Source: Caloramator mitchellensis (lineage in GTDB: Bacteria > Bacillota > Clostridia > Clostridiales > Caloramatoraceae). From it: a stretch of DNA of 42,903 nucleotides. Positions within the stretch are counted from its first letter, which is position 1, and every line of letters starts with the position of its first letter. The position numbers and the translations under genes were made by a program. This document shows positions 23,218-33,353 of this stretch, piece by piece. The stretch covers positions 1 to 42,903 of the forward strand of contig NZ_LKHP01000015.1 of the NCBI RefSeq assembly GCF_001440545.1, given 5' to 3'. The notes beneath the pieces were generated by a model. That model searched no databases. It worked only from the letters and a program-made list of their open reading frames with translations, and was not told the origin of the DNA.

Positions 23218-23943
23218 TTAGCCTGACAAAGGAAGATTTAGCACTTTAGCAGCTATTATCAATACTACAGAGATAAAATTAAACACAACATGATTTAAAA
23301 CCGCAGCCCTATATCCAAACTTGTCGTATAAATAGCAGTTTAAAATTCCAACAGCAAAAAAAGATAAAGAACCTGCTAGGTTATAATGAAGTAATGTAAA
23401 TAATAAACTTGTAAAGATAACTGCAAATGCCTTATTTTTCTTTTTTACCCCCCTATACAACATATGCCTGAATATGAATTCTTCAACTATTGGTGCAAAT
23501 ATAACTGTAGTTATGCTGAGAAAAATAACCTGAATCCAACTTGCTTTCAAGAACATTCCAATAACTTCTTGACTTTCAACAGTAAAACCTAACTTTGTGA
23601 GTAAAAAAACATAAATAACGCTTAAAATTGTAATCGCAAATTTAAACAAAACTGCAATACCTATTATCTCTGCCGTCCATCCTTTTAGCGATCTAAAATG
23701 AAACATTAGCTCTTCATCATTCTGTTTTTTAATAAAATATAAAGTTAATATCACGGCAATAAATGGCAATAGATTCTGTGTAAATAGTGTAGCAACAACA
23801 TACGGAATAAAAATTAAAAACCACATATATTTTTTCTTCTTAAATAAATTAGAATACCTAATAAGCGCCAAAAATGGAGGCAGTGCAAGAAGAATAAGAA
23901 TACTAAGCATCTTTATTATTTCAAAATACCAATTATTGAACAT
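23218..23943 (-). CDS. CPBP-family intramembrane protease (Rce1/CAAX type)
   Basis: 241 aa from ATG 23943, chosen because AAGGAGAG lies 6 bases upstream; the frame extends nine codons further. About seven hydrophobic segments. Catalytic-family motifs: E154-E155-x3-R159 in PIVEEFIFRHMLYRG, H186 in LLFTLLHYN and H218 in VLNHVVFN. These proteases cleave within membranes; in Firmicutes several act in peptide maturation, self-immunity to bacteriocins or other processing. The target here is unknown. It is convergent with the small-protein genes and might process them, an idea based only on adjacency. Confidence 0.85.
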   Translation of the reverse strand: MFNNWYFEIIKMLSILILLALPPFLALIRYSNLFKKKKYMWFLIFIPYVVATLFTQNLLPFIAVILTLYFIKKQNDEELMFHFRSLKGWTAEIIGIAVLFKFAITILSVIYVFLLTKLGFTVESQEVIGMFLKASWIQVIFLSITTVIFAPIVEEFIFRHMLYRGVKKKNKAFAVIFTSLLFTLLHYNLAGSLSFFAVGILNCYLYDKFGYRAAVLNHVVFNFISVVLIIAAKVLNLPLSG

Positions 23944-23997
23944 AACATCTCTCCTTATGTCGCTAAACAAAACTATATGTTTAATATTCTTTTATTA

Positions 23998-24155
23998 AGC
24001 CCCATGAATGATTTCTGTGGCTCGCTCATTGCACCAAGATACTTTAGCTTTTCTTTGTTTTAAAATCCTTAAAAAATTACGGACATTTTATAAGCCTAAC
24101 GCTAAGAGCTACTAAGGTTCATGAGAGACGCCTTTTGAAATCGAATCATGGGGCT
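23998..24155. repeat. Palindromic interspersed element C (158 bp)
   Basis: Terminal inverted repeats AGCCCCATGA (23998-24007) and complement (24146-24155), extending imperfectly inward. Read on the minus strand, its interior aligns well with element B, for example GTCTCTCATGA against CATCTCTCATGA, ACAAAGAAAAGCT in both, and CTTGGT...AATGAGCGA in both. It is noncoding and lies between engB and the protease gene. Confidence 0.8.
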
Positions 24156-24198
24156 AATATAATGTATCACTATAAGCTATCCAATTTATTAATCAAAA

Positions 24199-24780
24199 TC
24201 ATATATATTGCTCGATTTTGTTTAGCAACTCTTCTCTACCTATTTTTTTGAGGGAAGAAAATTGCAAAAGTGTATCCTCGGAACTTAGCTGCAATTCCTT
24301 CTTAATCATATTTATATTCTTATTAAGTTCATTTCTTGTCAATTTATCAGTTTTTGTCATCACCACTATTACTTTTTTATTGCTGCTTCTGATATACTGA
24401 AGCATCAGTTTGTCGTCATCAGTTGGATTATGCCTTGAATCAACAAGCAATACTACTAACCTTAGCTGTTGCCTGTTGTTTAGATAATCCTCTATCATCT
24501 TCCCCCACTTCGCCTTTTCTTCCTTAGACACCTTTGCATAACCGTATCCAGGAAGGTCAACAAAGTAAAATGCGTCGTTTATATTATAAAAATTTATGGT
24601 CCTTGTTTTACCTGGAGTAGAACTTATCCTTGCTAATGATTTTCTATTTACAAGGGTGTTGATAAGAGATGATTTTCCAACATTCGAGCGCCCTGCAAGT
24701 GCAATTTCCGGGCGACCGTCCTCTGGATACTGTCTTTGGTCCACTGCTACCTTCTCAAGTTCAGCCTTAATTATCTTCAT
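24199..24780 (-). CDS. engB: Ribosome biogenesis GTPase EngB/YsxC
   Basis: 193 aa, typical of YsxC. G1 is GRSNVGKSSLIN (from residue 30), the G2 Thr lies in SSTPGKTRTINFY, G3 is DLPGYGYAKVS and G4 TKTDKL. It assists 50S ribosomal subunit assembly. Its ATG overlaps the lon stop (TAATG), so it is translated directly after lon; the lon-engB pair is common in Firmicutes. Confidence 0.95.
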   Translation of the reverse strand: MKIIKAELEKVAVDQRQYPEDGRPEIALAGRSNVGKSSLINTLVNRKSLARISSTPGKTRTINFYNINDAFYFVDLPGYGYAKVSKEEKAKWGKMIEDYLNNRQQLRLVVLLVDSRHNPTDDDKLMLQYIRSSNKKVIVVMTKTDKLTRNELNKNINMIKKELQLSSEDTLLQFSSLKKIGREELLNKIEQYI

Positions 24781-27104
24781 TATTCTTCACCCTTTAACGC
24801 AATTTCTAATACTTCTTCCACTTTCTCAACGAATATATATTTTATCTTCTTTCTTATGTTTTCTGGGACCTTTTCAATATCCCTCTTGTTTTCCTTTGGA
24901 AGTATCACCGTTTTAATTCCTATCCTATATGCCGCAAGAGACTTTTCCTTAACTCCACCTATCGGCAATACCCTTCCTGTCAGCGTTACCTCACCAGTCA
25001 TTGCAATATCGCTTCTTACTGGCCTTTTAGAAAGCGCCGATACCATTGCAGTAACCATCGTAATGCCTGCTGAAGGTCCATCCTTTGGGACCGCTCCCTC
25101 TGGAACATGAATGTGCAGGTCAATCTTTTCGTAGAATTTTGGGTCAATACCAAACTTCTCTGCATTTCCCCTTATATAGCTATAACCTGCCCTTGCTGAT
25201 TCCTTCATAACATCTCCAAGCTGACCTGTTAGCTCAAGTTTTCCGCTTCCCGCCATCGTCATCACTTCAATTGGAAGTGTATCTCCTCCAAAAGGAGTCC
25301 ATGCAAGTCCCGTTGCAACCCCAATCTGGTCCTTATTTACTCTATCCTCTGGCTTAAACCTTGGTATTCCGAGATATTTTTCAAGGTTCTTATTAGTAAT
25401 CTTTACATTCTTATCGAGATTGTTTACAACTTCAATTGCAACCTTTCTGCAAATCGAACCTATTCTTCTTTCAAGAGTTCTAACACCCGATTCCCTTGTG
25501 TAAAGGTTTACTATATCCTTAATAACTGATTCCGACAATGTTATATTTTCTGCTTTAAGTCCATTTTCTTTTATTTGCCTTGGTAGTAAATATCTGCTGC
25601 ATATTTTAACCTTTTCTTCATCTGTATAGCCCGATATTTCAATAACTTCCATTCTATCAAGAAGAGGCCTTGGTATAGTATCCAAAGTATTGGCTGTTGT
25701 AATAAATAGAACCTTGGATAAATCATATTGAAGCTCTATATAGTGGTCTCTGAAACTGTGGTTTTGCTCTGCATCTAAAACCTCTAAAAGTGCATCAGCT
25801 GGGTCACCTCTAAAGTCAGAGCTAAGTTTATCTATCTCGTCAAATAGATAAACTGGATTTTTAGAGCCTGCCTGCTTCATACCATATATTATTCTTCCTG
25901 GAATTGCTCCAATATAAGTTCTTCTATGACCTCTGATTTCTGCTTCGTCCCTAACTCCTCCGAGCGATATCCTTACAAAATTCCTTCCAAGTGCGTTGGC
26001 TATTGACCTTGCAATAGAAGTTTTACCAACTCCAGGAGGTCCTACAAGGCAAAGTATCGGCCCCTTCATAGTTTTGTTTAATTTTCTAACTGCTATGTAT
26101 TCGAGTATTCTTTCCTTAACTTCCTCAAGCCCATAGTGTTCATTTTCAAGAACTTCCTTAACCTTATCAAGGCTCTCTACATCCTTTGTCTCCTTAGCCC
26201 ATGGAAGGTCGAGAACCCAATCGAGGTATGTCCTAATAACTCCACTTTCTGGAGAATTCGGTCCAATTCTTTCCAGTCTTTTTAATTCGTAATTAACTTT
26301 ATCTTTAGCTTCTTTTGGCAGCTTTGCCTTTTCAAGTTTTTTCTTATACTGCTCAATCTCCTCTTGTATGCCTTCCTTTTCCCCAAGTTCTTCTTGAATT
26401 ACTTTAAGCTGCTCTCTTAAGTAATACTCCTTTTGCATTTTGTCAATTTTCTTCTTAACCTTAATACCAATTCTCTTTTCAATCTTTAATATGTCTATTT
26501 CCCTTGATAAAATTTCAAGCAGCTTTCTAAGTCTTGCAATTGGGTCAATAGCTTCTAAAAGCTCCTGTCTTTTTTCGGTCTTTATATTCAGATATGAAGT
26601 GACAACGTCTGCAAGTTTACCAGGTTCCTGTATGTCCTCAACGGTTCCAAGTATTTCGTCGGGTATAGTGTTGTTTTGGTTTATGTAATCTTCGAATGTC
26701 TTGACAACCTGTCTCATCAATGCTTCAACATCAACAGTCATTTCAATAGGCTCTTCTTTAAAAACCTTTAATCTTCCAGCTATGTATGGCTCCCTTTGAG
26801 TGAATTCCTCAAGTTCAGCTCTATATATTCCCTCTACTAAAACTCTTATATTATCTCCAGGAAGTTTTAGTATCTGTTTTATCTTTGAGATAGTGCCTAT
26901 CTTATATACATCATCCACATCAGGCTCTTCAACCTTTGCATCCCTTTGGGTTACTAAAAAAATCATCTGGTCGTTTACCATCGCCTCTTCAAGTGCAAGT
27001 ATCGACTTTTGTCTTCCAACGTCAAAGTGCAATACCATGTGTGGAAAAATAGTAACTCCCCTAAGTGCTATCAAAGGCAGTTCATTATTTTTTATTTCCT
27101 CCAT
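24780..27104 (-). CDS. lon: ATP-dependent protease Lon
   Basis: 774 aa, full length. N-terminal substrate domain (LPLIALRGVTIFPHMVLHFD), coiled-coil middle (about residues 190-270), AAA+ domain with Walker A GPPGVGKTSIAR near 350 and Walker B VYLFDEIDKL, and the C-terminal protease domain with catalytic Ser in PKDGPSAGITM and Lys in VGGVKEKSLAAYR. Degrades misfolded and regulatory proteins in the cytoplasm. Transcribed from a promoter at 27152-27181, separate from lonB, and overlapping engB by one base. Confidence 0.97.
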   Translation of the reverse strand: MEEIKNNELPLIALRGVTIFPHMVLHFDVGRQKSILALEEAMVNDQMIFLVTQRDAKVEEPDVDDVYKIGTISKIKQILKLPGDNIRVLVEGIYRAELEEFTQREPYIAGRLKVFKEEPIEMTVDVEALMRQVVKTFEDYINQNNTIPDEILGTVEDIQEPGKLADVVTSYLNIKTEKRQELLEAIDPIARLRKLLEILSREIDILKIEKRIGIKVKKKIDKMQKEYYLREQLKVIQEELGEKEGIQEEIEQYKKKLEKAKLPKEAKDKVNYELKRLERIGPNSPESGVIRTYLDWVLDLPWAKETKDVESLDKVKEVLENEHYGLEEVKERILEYIAVRKLNKTMKGPILCLVGPPGVGKTSIARSIANALGRNFVRISLGGVRDEAEIRGHRRTYIGAIPGRIIYGMKQAGSKNPVYLFDEIDKLSSDFRGDPADALLEVLDAEQNHSFRDHYIELQYDLSKVLFITTANTLDTIPRPLLDRMEVIEISGYTDEEKVKICSRYLLPRQIKENGLKAENITLSESVIKDIVNLYTRESGVRTLERRIGSICRKVAIEVVNNLDKNVKITNKNLEKYLGIPRFKPEDRVNKDQIGVATGLAWTPFGGDTLPIEVMTMAGSGKLELTGQLGDVMKESARAGYSYIRGNAEKFGIDPKFYEKIDLHIHVPEGAVPKDGPSAGITMVTAMVSALSKRPVRSDIAMTGEVTLTGRVLPIGGVKEKSLAAYRIGIKTVILPKENKRDIEKVPENIRKKIKYIFVEKVEEVLEIALKGEE

Positions 27105-27151
27105 CTATATCAACTCCCTTCATTATGAGTATTTCCTATTTAGACTAATAT

Positions 27152-27181
27152 ATTATACCTTAATTTAGCAGTTTTTGTGAA
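27152..27181 (-). promoter_or_regulatory. Sigma-A-type promoter of lon-engB
   Basis: Minus strand: -35 TTCACA (27181-27176), 18-bp spacer, -10 TATAAT (27157-27152), about 48 bases upstream of the lon ATG. No CIRCE or CtsR-type site was recognised around it. Confidence 0.6.
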
Positions 27182-27222
27182 TACCCATAAGAAAATAAAT
27201 ATTAATTGATAGGATTTATAGA

Positions 27223-27284
27223 AAATCCCATGATTTGATTCCTAAGGTGCAATAAAAAATCTCAGGAAATCAATCATGGGATTT
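27223..27284. repeat. Short palindromic element D between lonB and lon
   Basis: Near-perfect inverted repeat: AAATCCCATGATTTGATT...CCT and AAATCCCATGATTGATTTCCT on the two strands, with a 20-base centre containing GGTGCAAT. The ends resemble element C (CCCATGA) and the centre shares its GGTGCAATG, so this may be a deleted relative or simply the lonB terminator. Confidence 0.55.
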
Positions 27285-27316
27285 AATTTTTTTAAAACAT
27301 TTAAATGAATTTTGCA

Positions 27317-28957
27317 CTACGCTGTATTTTTCTTCATAATAGTTCGCTTCTCGATAAGTGCCTCCGATATTACTTCTTCAATTCTTTCAACTGGAATTAC
27401 CTCGATATCAAATTCTGCGAAGTTTTCCTGATAGTTCTCCTTTGGTATTAATACCTTTTTAGCTCCAGCCTTCTTAGCTGCATCTATTTTTGCAATTATC
27501 CCACCTACAGGTTTGACAAATCCTCTTATTGATATTTCTCCAGTCATTGCTATTTCGTTGTTTACTGGAATACCAGTGATAGCGCTGTATATTGCAGTTG
27601 TTATCGTAATTCCAGCAGAAGGTCCGTCTATTGGCATACCTCCTGGGAAATTGACGTGAATATCATAATTTTTAGGGTCAATATCCAGGTTTCTTTTTAA
27701 CACAGTCAAAACATTTTCGACAGAACCCTTTGAGGTGCTCTTTCTTCTTAGTTTTCTGCCATAGCTTCCTGTTTCCTCTTCGTCTATTATTCCGGTGATT
27801 GTTATGTTTCCTCTTCCCTTTTCAACCTCTGTTGCTGTTGCTTCAACTTCTAATAAAACGCCGAGGTTTGAGCCTACAACTGCAAGACCGTTAACACAGC
27901 CAACCTGAGGTGTGTTTTCAACCTTTTTATCCGGCCTTGGACTGTAGTGCCCACTTTCTATAACATATTCCACGTCCAGCATTCTTATATTCCATCTGTT
28001 TTCGTTTATAGCAATACCACCTGCGATTTGAACTATATTAACTGCTTCGCGTCCATTAGTTGCATATTTGGCTACCGTCCTTACAGCCTCATCTTCAATT
28101 GAAAATCCTCCCTTTTTAGCGGCGTTTCTTGCAATCACTTCTATCTCATCCTGAGTAAGTGCTCTAAAGAATACTTCAACACATCTTGAACGTATAGCAG
28201 GAGGGATTTCTTCAGGATTTCTTGTCGTGGCTCCAACAAGCCTGAAATCTGCTGGAAGTCCATTTTCAAATATATCTTTAATATGGGTTGGAATATTTGG
28301 GTCCTCGGTTGAAAAATATACGCTGTCCAAAAATACCCTTCTATCCTCAAGAACCTTCAATAACTTATTCATCTGAATTGGATGAAGCTCGCCTATTTCA
28401 TCAAGGAACAGTATCCCACCGTGTGCCTTTGTTACAGCCCCAGGCTTTGGCTGAGGTATTCCTGCTACACCTAATGGTCCAGCACCTTGGTAAATAGGGT
28501 CGTGAACAGAACCAATTAGCGGGTCTGCTATACCCCTGTCGTCAAATCTAACCGTTGCTGCATCCACTTCTATGAATTTGGCATATCCTTTAAATGGCGA
28601 AATAGGATTTTTCTTGGCCTCCTCAAGGACAAGCCTTGCTGCAGCAGTTTTGCCTACTCCCGGTGGTCCGTAAATCAATACGTGCTGTGGATTTGGTCCG
28701 CAAAGAGCAGCTTTAAGAGCTTTTATTCCCATCTCCTGGCCTATTATCTCTTCAAAGGACGATGGCCTTGTTTTTTCTGACAAAGGTTCTGTAAGCCTTA
28801 TAGACCTCATCTTGTTTAATTTATCAAGTTCCTTTCGGCTCTCCTTTTCTATGTAGACCTTTGTGCTCTGCTGCCCTTTTATAAGGTTGTAAAAATATAT
28901 GGCGATTATAGCTGTAAAAATAAGGTTTAATACGACAAGAAGTTGACTTGCAATCAT
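27317..28957 (-). CDS. lonB: Lon-like protease LonB (sporulation type)
   Basis: 546 aa. An N-terminal membrane anchor (QLLVVLNLIFTAIIAIYFYN) replaces the Lon N-domain. AAA+ follows, with Walker A YGPPGVGKTAAAR and Walker B GGILFLDEIGELH. The protease domain has Ser in PIDGPSAGITI and Lys in PVGGIIAKIDAAKK. In Bacillus LonB is made in the forespore under sigma-F; a similar sporulation role is likely but not shown. GGGAGGGGAGAGT precedes the ATG. It follows clpX, separated by the clpX terminator. Confidence 0.93.
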   Translation of the reverse strand: MIASQLLVVLNLIFTAIIAIYFYNLIKGQQSTKVYIEKESRKELDKLNKMRSIRLTEPLSEKTRPSSFEEIIGQEMGIKALKAALCGPNPQHVLIYGPPGVGKTAAARLVLEEAKKNPISPFKGYAKFIEVDAATVRFDDRGIADPLIGSVHDPIYQGAGPLGVAGIPQPKPGAVTKAHGGILFLDEIGELHPIQMNKLLKVLEDRRVFLDSVYFSTEDPNIPTHIKDIFENGLPADFRLVGATTRNPEEIPPAIRSRCVEVFFRALTQDEIEVIARNAAKKGGFSIEDEAVRTVAKYATNGREAVNIVQIAGGIAINENRWNIRMLDVEYVIESGHYSPRPDKKVENTPQVGCVNGLAVVGSNLGVLLEVEATATEVEKGRGNITITGIIDEEETGSYGRKLRRKSTSKGSVENVLTVLKRNLDIDPKNYDIHVNFPGGMPIDGPSAGITITTAIYSAITGIPVNNEIAMTGEISIRGFVKPVGGIIAKIDAAKKAGAKKVLIPKENYQENFAEFDIEVIPVERIEEVISEALIEKRTIMKKNTA

Positions 28958-29014
28958 ACTCTCCCCTCCCTTTTGTTACAGCTATATTATTAACACTTTT
29001 TGCTAAAATTATGC

Positions 29015-29041
29015 AAAAAAATGAGGCTAAATTTAGCCTCA
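29015..29041 (-). terminator. clpX terminator containing the stop codon
   Basis: The 20-base perfect palindrome TGAGGCTAAATTTAGCCTCA at 29022-29041 begins with the clpX stop codon on the minus strand and is followed by seven T residues. A strong rho-independent terminator. Confidence 0.9.
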
Positions 29042-30328
29042 CGAAACTATCTGCGTTTTAAGTTTTGAACGTTTTGAACTTGCCTTCTTTTTCTTTAACG
29101 ATTCTCCAATCACTATTTGAGGAGGCTGCTTATTAACAACCGTATCAAGGGTTACGATGCACTTTGCAACATCATCCCTCGATGGTATGTCAAACATGAC
29201 ATCAAGCATTAACTCCTCCATAATTGCCCTTAATCCTCTTGCACCTGTTTTTCTCTTAAGTGCTTCATCGGCTATTGCCTCTAAAGCTTGCTTTTCAAAT
29301 TCAAGCTCTACTCCGTCCATTTCAAAAAGCTTAGCATATTGCTTTACAAGTGCATTCTTAGGCTCAGTTAAAATATTTATCAATGTATCTCTATCAAGCT
29401 GATTTAATGTTACTACTATTGGAATTCTACCAACGAGCTCTGGTATAAGTCCAAATTTTAAAAGGTCTTCAGGCAAAATATTCTTTAGTATTTCGCCTAT
29501 TTGCTTTTCCTTTTTGCTCTTAATTTCAGCTCCAAATCCTATTGAATTTGTATGCATTCTCTTTTCTATTATTTTGTCAATTCCTTCAAATGCACCTCCG
29601 CAGATGAACAATATGTTAGTTGTGTCAATCTGCAGGAATTCCTGATGAGGATGCTTTCTTCCTCCCTGAGGTGGAACATTAGCAACGGTTCCTTCAAGTA
29701 TCTTTAAAAGCGCCTGTTGAACTCCTTCTCCGGAAACATCCCTTGTAATCGAAGGATTTTCTGATTTTCTTGCAATTTTATCTATTTCATCTATATAGAT
29801 AATTCCCTTTTCAGCCTTTTCAATATCGTAATCGGCATTTTGAATCAGCCTTAAAAGTATGTTTTCAACGTCCTCACCGACATAACCTGCTTCGGTTAAT
29901 GTAGTTGCATCGGCGATAGCAAATGGAACGTTTAACATCTTTGCAAGTGTTTGAGCAAGAAGAGTCTTTCCTGAACCAGTAGGTCCAAGTAGTAATATAT
30001 TGCTCTTTTGAAGTTCAACATCATCTTTTCTTCCCTTTGGAGCATTTATTCTTTTGTAGTGATTATACACGGCAACAGCAAGGGCCTTTTTGGCTTCATG
30101 TTGTCCTATTACATATTGGTCAAGGTATTCCTTAATCTGCTGCGGTTTTGGCAGGTCGTTTGATTCGTAATCATAATCAAATTCAAGTTCTTCGGTTATT
30201 ATCTCAGAACACAATTCAATACATTCATCACAAATATATACTCCCGGACCTGCGATAAGCCTCTTTACTTGTTCCTGAGCCTTACCACAAAAGGAACATT
30301 TTAACTTTTTTTCATCAATTTTTGCCAT
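29039..30328 (-). CDS. clpX: ATP-dependent Clp protease ATP-binding subunit ClpX
   Basis: 429 aa from ATG 30328 ([10 protein letters not shown]), with GGGGTG upstream; the frame opens five codons earlier. The zinc-binding domain has CSFCGKAQ and CDECIELC. Walker A is [12 protein letters not shown], Walker [20 protein letters not shown] and the sensor region [13 protein letters not shown] are also visible. It unfolds substrates and feeds them to ClpP, encoded 15 bases upstream. The stop codon lies in the terminator stem. Confidence 0.97.
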   Translation of the reverse strand: MAKIDEKKLKCSFCGKAQEQVKRLIAGPGVYICDECIELCSEIITEELEFDYDYESNDLPKPQQIKEYLDQYVIGQHEAKKALAVAVYNHYKRINAPKGRKDDVELQKSNILLLGPTGSGKTLLAQTLAKMLNVPFAIADATTLTEAGYVGEDVENILLRLIQNADYDIEKAEKGIIYIDEIDKIARKSENPSITRDVSGEGVQQALLKILEGTVANVPPQGGRKHPHQEFLQIDTTNILFICGGAFEGIDKIIEKRMHTNSIGFGAEIKSKKEKQIGEILKNILPEDLLKFGLIPELVGRIPIVVTLNQLDRDTLINILTEPKNALVKQYAKLFEMDGVELEFEKQALEAIADEALKRKTGARGLRAIMEELMLDVMFDIPSRDDVAKCIVTLDTVVNKQPPQIVIGESLKKKKASSKRSKLKTQIVS

Positions 30329-30343
30329 CAAAACACCCCGCAA

Positions 30344-30934
30344 CTATTTATTAATCTTCTTTGTTATTACATCGTCTATTAGTCCATATTCTTTAGCTTC
30401 AATTGCTGACATGAAGTTATCTCTGTCTGTATCCTTTTCAATTCTCTCTATTGGCTGACCTGTCTTTTCGCTCAATATTTCATTCAATCTCTTCTTTAAT
30501 TTTAATATATGTTCAGCCTGAATTGCAATATCCGTTGCCTGACCTTTAGCTCCTCCGAGAGGCTGGTGTATCATTATTTCGCTGTTTGGAAGTGCAAATC
30601 TTTTTCCCTTTGCTCCTGCAGCTAATAATACTGCTGCCATTGAAGCTGCCATACCAACGCATATCGTTGAAACATCTGGCTTTATATACTGCATAGTATC
30701 ATATATCGCAAGACCTGAAGAGATTACCCCACCTGGGCTGTTTATATATAAATAGATATCCTTATCTGGATCTTCTGATTCTAAAAAAAGAAGCTGTGCA
30801 ATCACAAGATTTGCTGTCTGGTCGTTTATCTCATCCCCTAAGAATATTATTCTCTCTTTTAAGAGCCTTGAATAAATATCATAGGACCTTTCTCCTCTAC
30901 TTGTTTGCTCAACAACAATTGGAACCAAACTCAT
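30344..30934 (-). CDS. clpP: ATP-dependent Clp protease proteolytic subunit ClpP
   Basis: 196 aa. The catalytic triad is at the standard positions: Ser98 ([10 protein letters not shown]), His123 (MIHQPLGG) and Asp172 (DTDRDNFM). Fourteen-subunit serine protease chamber working with ClpX. Opens [19 protein letters not shown], the usual Firmicutes N-terminus, behind CAGGAGGGG. Lies between tig and clpX in the conserved tig-clpP-clpX order. Confidence 0.98.
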   Translation of the reverse strand: MSLVPIVVEQTSRGERSYDIYSRLLKERIIFLGDEINDQTANLVIAQLLFLESEDPDKDIYLYINSPGGVISSGLAIYDTMQYIKPDVSTICVGMAASMAAVLLAAGAKGKRFALPNSEIMIHQPLGGAKGQATDIAIQAEHILKLKKRLNEILSEKTGQPIERIEKDTDRDNFMSAIEAKEYGLIDDVITKKINK

Positions 30935-30958
30935 TTTATCCCCTCCTGAATTTAATTT

Positions 30959-30985
30959 AAAGCAATTGCATAATGCAATTGCTTT
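30959..30985 (-). terminator. Hairpin between tig and clpP
   Basis: Perfect 12-bp stem AAAGCAATTGCA / TGCAATTGCTTT with a 3-base loop, 6 bases after the tig stop. The downstream tract (TTTAAATTAAA on the minus strand) is weak, so partial read-through into clpP is likely. Confidence 0.7.
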
Positions 30986-30990
30986 ATTTA

Positions 30991-32283
30991 TTAGCCTATT
31001 ATATTGCTTTTCTTTACAACAAGGTCGATAACCTTGTTATTAACTATTTCTTCAGCAATAAGTGTTCTTTGTGATTCCAATATAGCACTCTTCATCTTTT
31101 CAACGTCCTTAGTTCCATATCTCTTTGCTATTTCTTCAGCTCTTTCGTTTATTTCTTCCTCTGTTGCAGTTATGTTTTCAGCCTTTGCAATTGCTTCTAA
31201 TACAAGACCGGTCTTAACTCTGCTTGTAGCCATTTCCTTTAAGTCACTTCTTAAATGGTCCATCGTTATTCCCATCATTTGAGTATACTGGTCTATGTTA
31301 AGACCTTGATATCTTAATCTATAGTCCATATCCTTAATCATGTAATCTATTTCTTGATTAACCATAGCTTCAGGAATTTCGACCTCTGATGATTCAACAA
31401 CCTTAGCTATAACTTGGTCTTCAAATTCTCTTTTTGCTCTTTCACCGTTTTGTTCTTCAAGCTTCTTTCTTAAATCAGCCTTTAATTCATCAAGTGTATC
31501 AAATTCTGATACTTCCTTTGCAAATTCGTCATCTACAACTGGATATTCTTTTGCTTTAATTTCATGAACAGTAACCTTAAATAATGCTGGTTTTCCCTTT
31601 AATTCTTCTGCATGATAATCTTCTGGGAAAGTAACATTTACATCAACTGTTTCACCAGTTTTTGCACCAACTAGCTGGTCTTCAAATCCTGGAATAAATG
31701 TTCCTGAACCTATTACAAGTTCATAGTTTTCTCCCTTTCCACCTTCAAATGGTGTTCCATCTATAAATCCTTCAAAGTCGATAACTGCAGTATCTCCTTT
31801 TTCTATTGTTCCATTTTCTTTAGTTATAATTCTAGCATTTTTTTCCTTCAACATATTTATTTCAGACTCAACATCTTCGTCAGTAACAAGGTAGCTTATT
31901 TTTGAAGCTTCAACTCCCTTGTATTGTCCAAGCTTAACTTCTGGCTTAACTGTAACCTTTGCACTGTATATTAAGTCGATATCCTTTCCAATTTGGATTA
32001 CATCAAGCTCTGGATAATCTACAGGTGTTATGTTGTTTTCTTCAATCGCTTTTGGATATGTTTCTTCTACTGCAAAATTTATAGCATCTTCATAAAAAAC
32101 GCCTTCACCGTAGTATTTTTCAATTACGGACATTGGTGCCTTACCCTTTCTGAATCCTGGAACGCTAAACCTTGCAGCATTCTTTTCATATGACTTTTTC
32201 ATAGCAGCCTTAAAAGTTTCAGCAGGAACAGTAACCTCAATCTTTACTACATTGTTTTCTATTTTTTCTACTTTTGTGTTCAT
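30991..32283 (-). CDS. tig: Trigger factor (ribosome-associated chaperone, peptidyl-prolyl isomerase)
   Basis: 430 aa from ATG 32283 ([11 protein letters not shown]), behind GGAGG. The ribosome-binding signature is present as [16 protein letters not shown] (G-F-R-x-G-x-x-P) near residue 41. The FKBP-like PPIase domain runs from about 150 to 245 ([26 protein letters not shown]), and the helical C-terminal arms follow. It contacts nascent chains at the ribosome exit. Own promoter upstream at 32340. Confidence 0.96.
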   Translation of the reverse strand: MNTKVEKIENNVVKIEVTVPAETFKAAMKKSYEKNAARFSVPGFRKGKAPMSVIEKYYGEGVFYEDAINFAVEETYPKAIEENNITPVDYPELDVIQIGKDIDLIYSAKVTVKPEVKLGQYKGVEASKISYLVTDEDVESEINMLKEKNARIITKENGTIEKGDTAVIDFEGFIDGTPFEGGKGENYELVIGSGTFIPGFEDQLVGAKTGETVDVNVTFPEDYHAEELKGKPALFKVTVHEIKAKEYPVVDDEFAKEVSEFDTLDELKADLRKKLEEQNGERAKREFEDQVIAKVVESSEVEIPEAMVNQEIDYMIKDMDYRLRYQGLNIDQYTQMMGITMDHLRSDLKEMATSRVKTGLVLEAIAKAENITATEEEINERAEEIAKRYGTKDVEKMKSAILESQRTLIAEEIVNNKVIDLVVKKSNIIG

Positions 32284-32339
32284 CAAAAATCCTCCATTCT
32301 ATATATTCAATTATTTTTTACAATTTTAAACACACAACT

Positions 32340-32368
32340 ATCATATCATACATATTTTAACCATTCAA
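32340..32368 (-). promoter_or_regulatory. Sigma-A-type promoter of tig
   Basis: Minus strand: -35 TTGAAT (32368-32363), 17-bp spacer, -10 TATGAT (32345-32340), about 57 bases before the tig ATG. Confidence 0.6.
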
Positions 32369-32380
32369 GTGTTATAAATC

Positions 32381-32409
32381 AATGGATATCATTAATAATT
32401 ATATCCATT
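32381..32409 (-). terminator. Hairpin after the MBL-fold gene
   Basis: Stem AATGGATAT / ATATCCATT with an 11-base A/T loop, 20 bases past the stop at 32429 and just upstream of the tig promoter. Low-GC and with little T tract; a weak terminator at best. Confidence 0.4.
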
Positions 32410-32428
32410 TTAGCATTTTTTTCAAACA

Positions 32429-33277
32429 TCATTTTAGCAATTCAATATTCTGCCCATCCATAGCAAATATTATCGTTCCACTTTCATCCGTCCTTAGAAT
32501 ATTTATTCCTAATGAATTTAAAATTTCTAAAGTTTCTTTATGAGGATGCCCATAATCGTTATCCCTACCGCATGATATCACAGCATACTTAGGGCTTACC
32601 TTTTTGATAAAACTTTTCCCTGTTGAAGATACGCTTCCATGATGACCTATTTTTATTATGTCTGCCTTTACATCGTATTTTTTTATTATTTCACCTTCTG
32701 ATAACTTTTCTGCATCACCCATTAGCAGCATCGTATTGTTGTTATAGGTAACCTTCAATACTGCACTATAGTTGTTTAAATCCTCGTATCTATCTTTGTT
32801 TGGAGCTAAAAAATCAAACCTTACTCCATCAACTTCAAAACTCTGACCTGCCTTAGCAGTCGTAATCTTTAGGTTCTTAGACTTAATCGCCTCCATAAGC
32901 TTCTCAAAAGTTTTAGTATTTGCAGTTACCTTTGGCATGTATACCTTTTTGACATCATAATTATTAATTACATAATCAATATTTCCAATATGATCCTCGT
33001 GAGGATGAGTAGCAATGACATAATCTATTTTAAAAATATCATTTTTATCCAAAAAATCGATAAATTTCCCTTCTTCCTTTTCAGAACCTGCATCTATTAG
33101 CACAAAGTTTTCATTAGGCGTTCTGATAAGGAGCCCATCCCCCTGACCAACGTCAATTGTATAAAAAATAAGTTTCCCTCTAAGGTCAACTTTTATTATA
33201 TTTGTATCGATTTGATTACAGGATATGGTTCCTAATAAAATTAATAAAACCAAAAATAATTTTAAAAATTTTTTCAT
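32429..33277 (-). CDS. Lipoprotein with ComEC-like metallo-beta-lactamase fold
   Basis: 282 aa from ATG 33277 behind GGAGGTAAAA. Signal peptide with lipobox LGTISC (Cys20), so it is anchored outside the membrane. The MBL fold shows YTIDVGQGDGLLIRT, the metal motif THPHEDHIGN (H-x-H-x-D-H), LLMGDAE near residue 190 and KIGHHGSVSSTG, the set seen in the C-terminal nuclease domain of ComEC/Rec2 and its stand-alone relatives. Possibly an extracellular nuclease or phosphodiesterase for DNA use; the substrate is not proven. Single gene between tig and an unrelated gene. Confidence 0.88.
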   Translation of the reverse strand: MKKFLKLFLVLLILLGTISCNQIDTNIIKVDLRGKLIFYTIDVGQGDGLLIRTPNENFVLIDAGSEKEEGKFIDFLDKNDIFKIDYVIATHPHEDHIGNIDYVINNYDVKKVYMPKVTANTKTFEKLMEAIKSKNLKITTAKAGQSFEVDGVRFDFLAPNKDRYEDLNNYSAVLKVTYNNNTMLLMGDAEKLSEGEIIKKYDVKADIIKIGHHGSVSSTGKSFIKKVSPKYAVISCGRDNDYGHPHKETLEILNSLGINILRTDESGTIIFAMDGQNIELLK

Positions 33278-33353
33278 TTTTACCTCCAAATTTTTTTCCT
33301 TTCATGTATAAATTTTTAACTGATGGATAAAATACTCATTAGGTGCATTAAAT

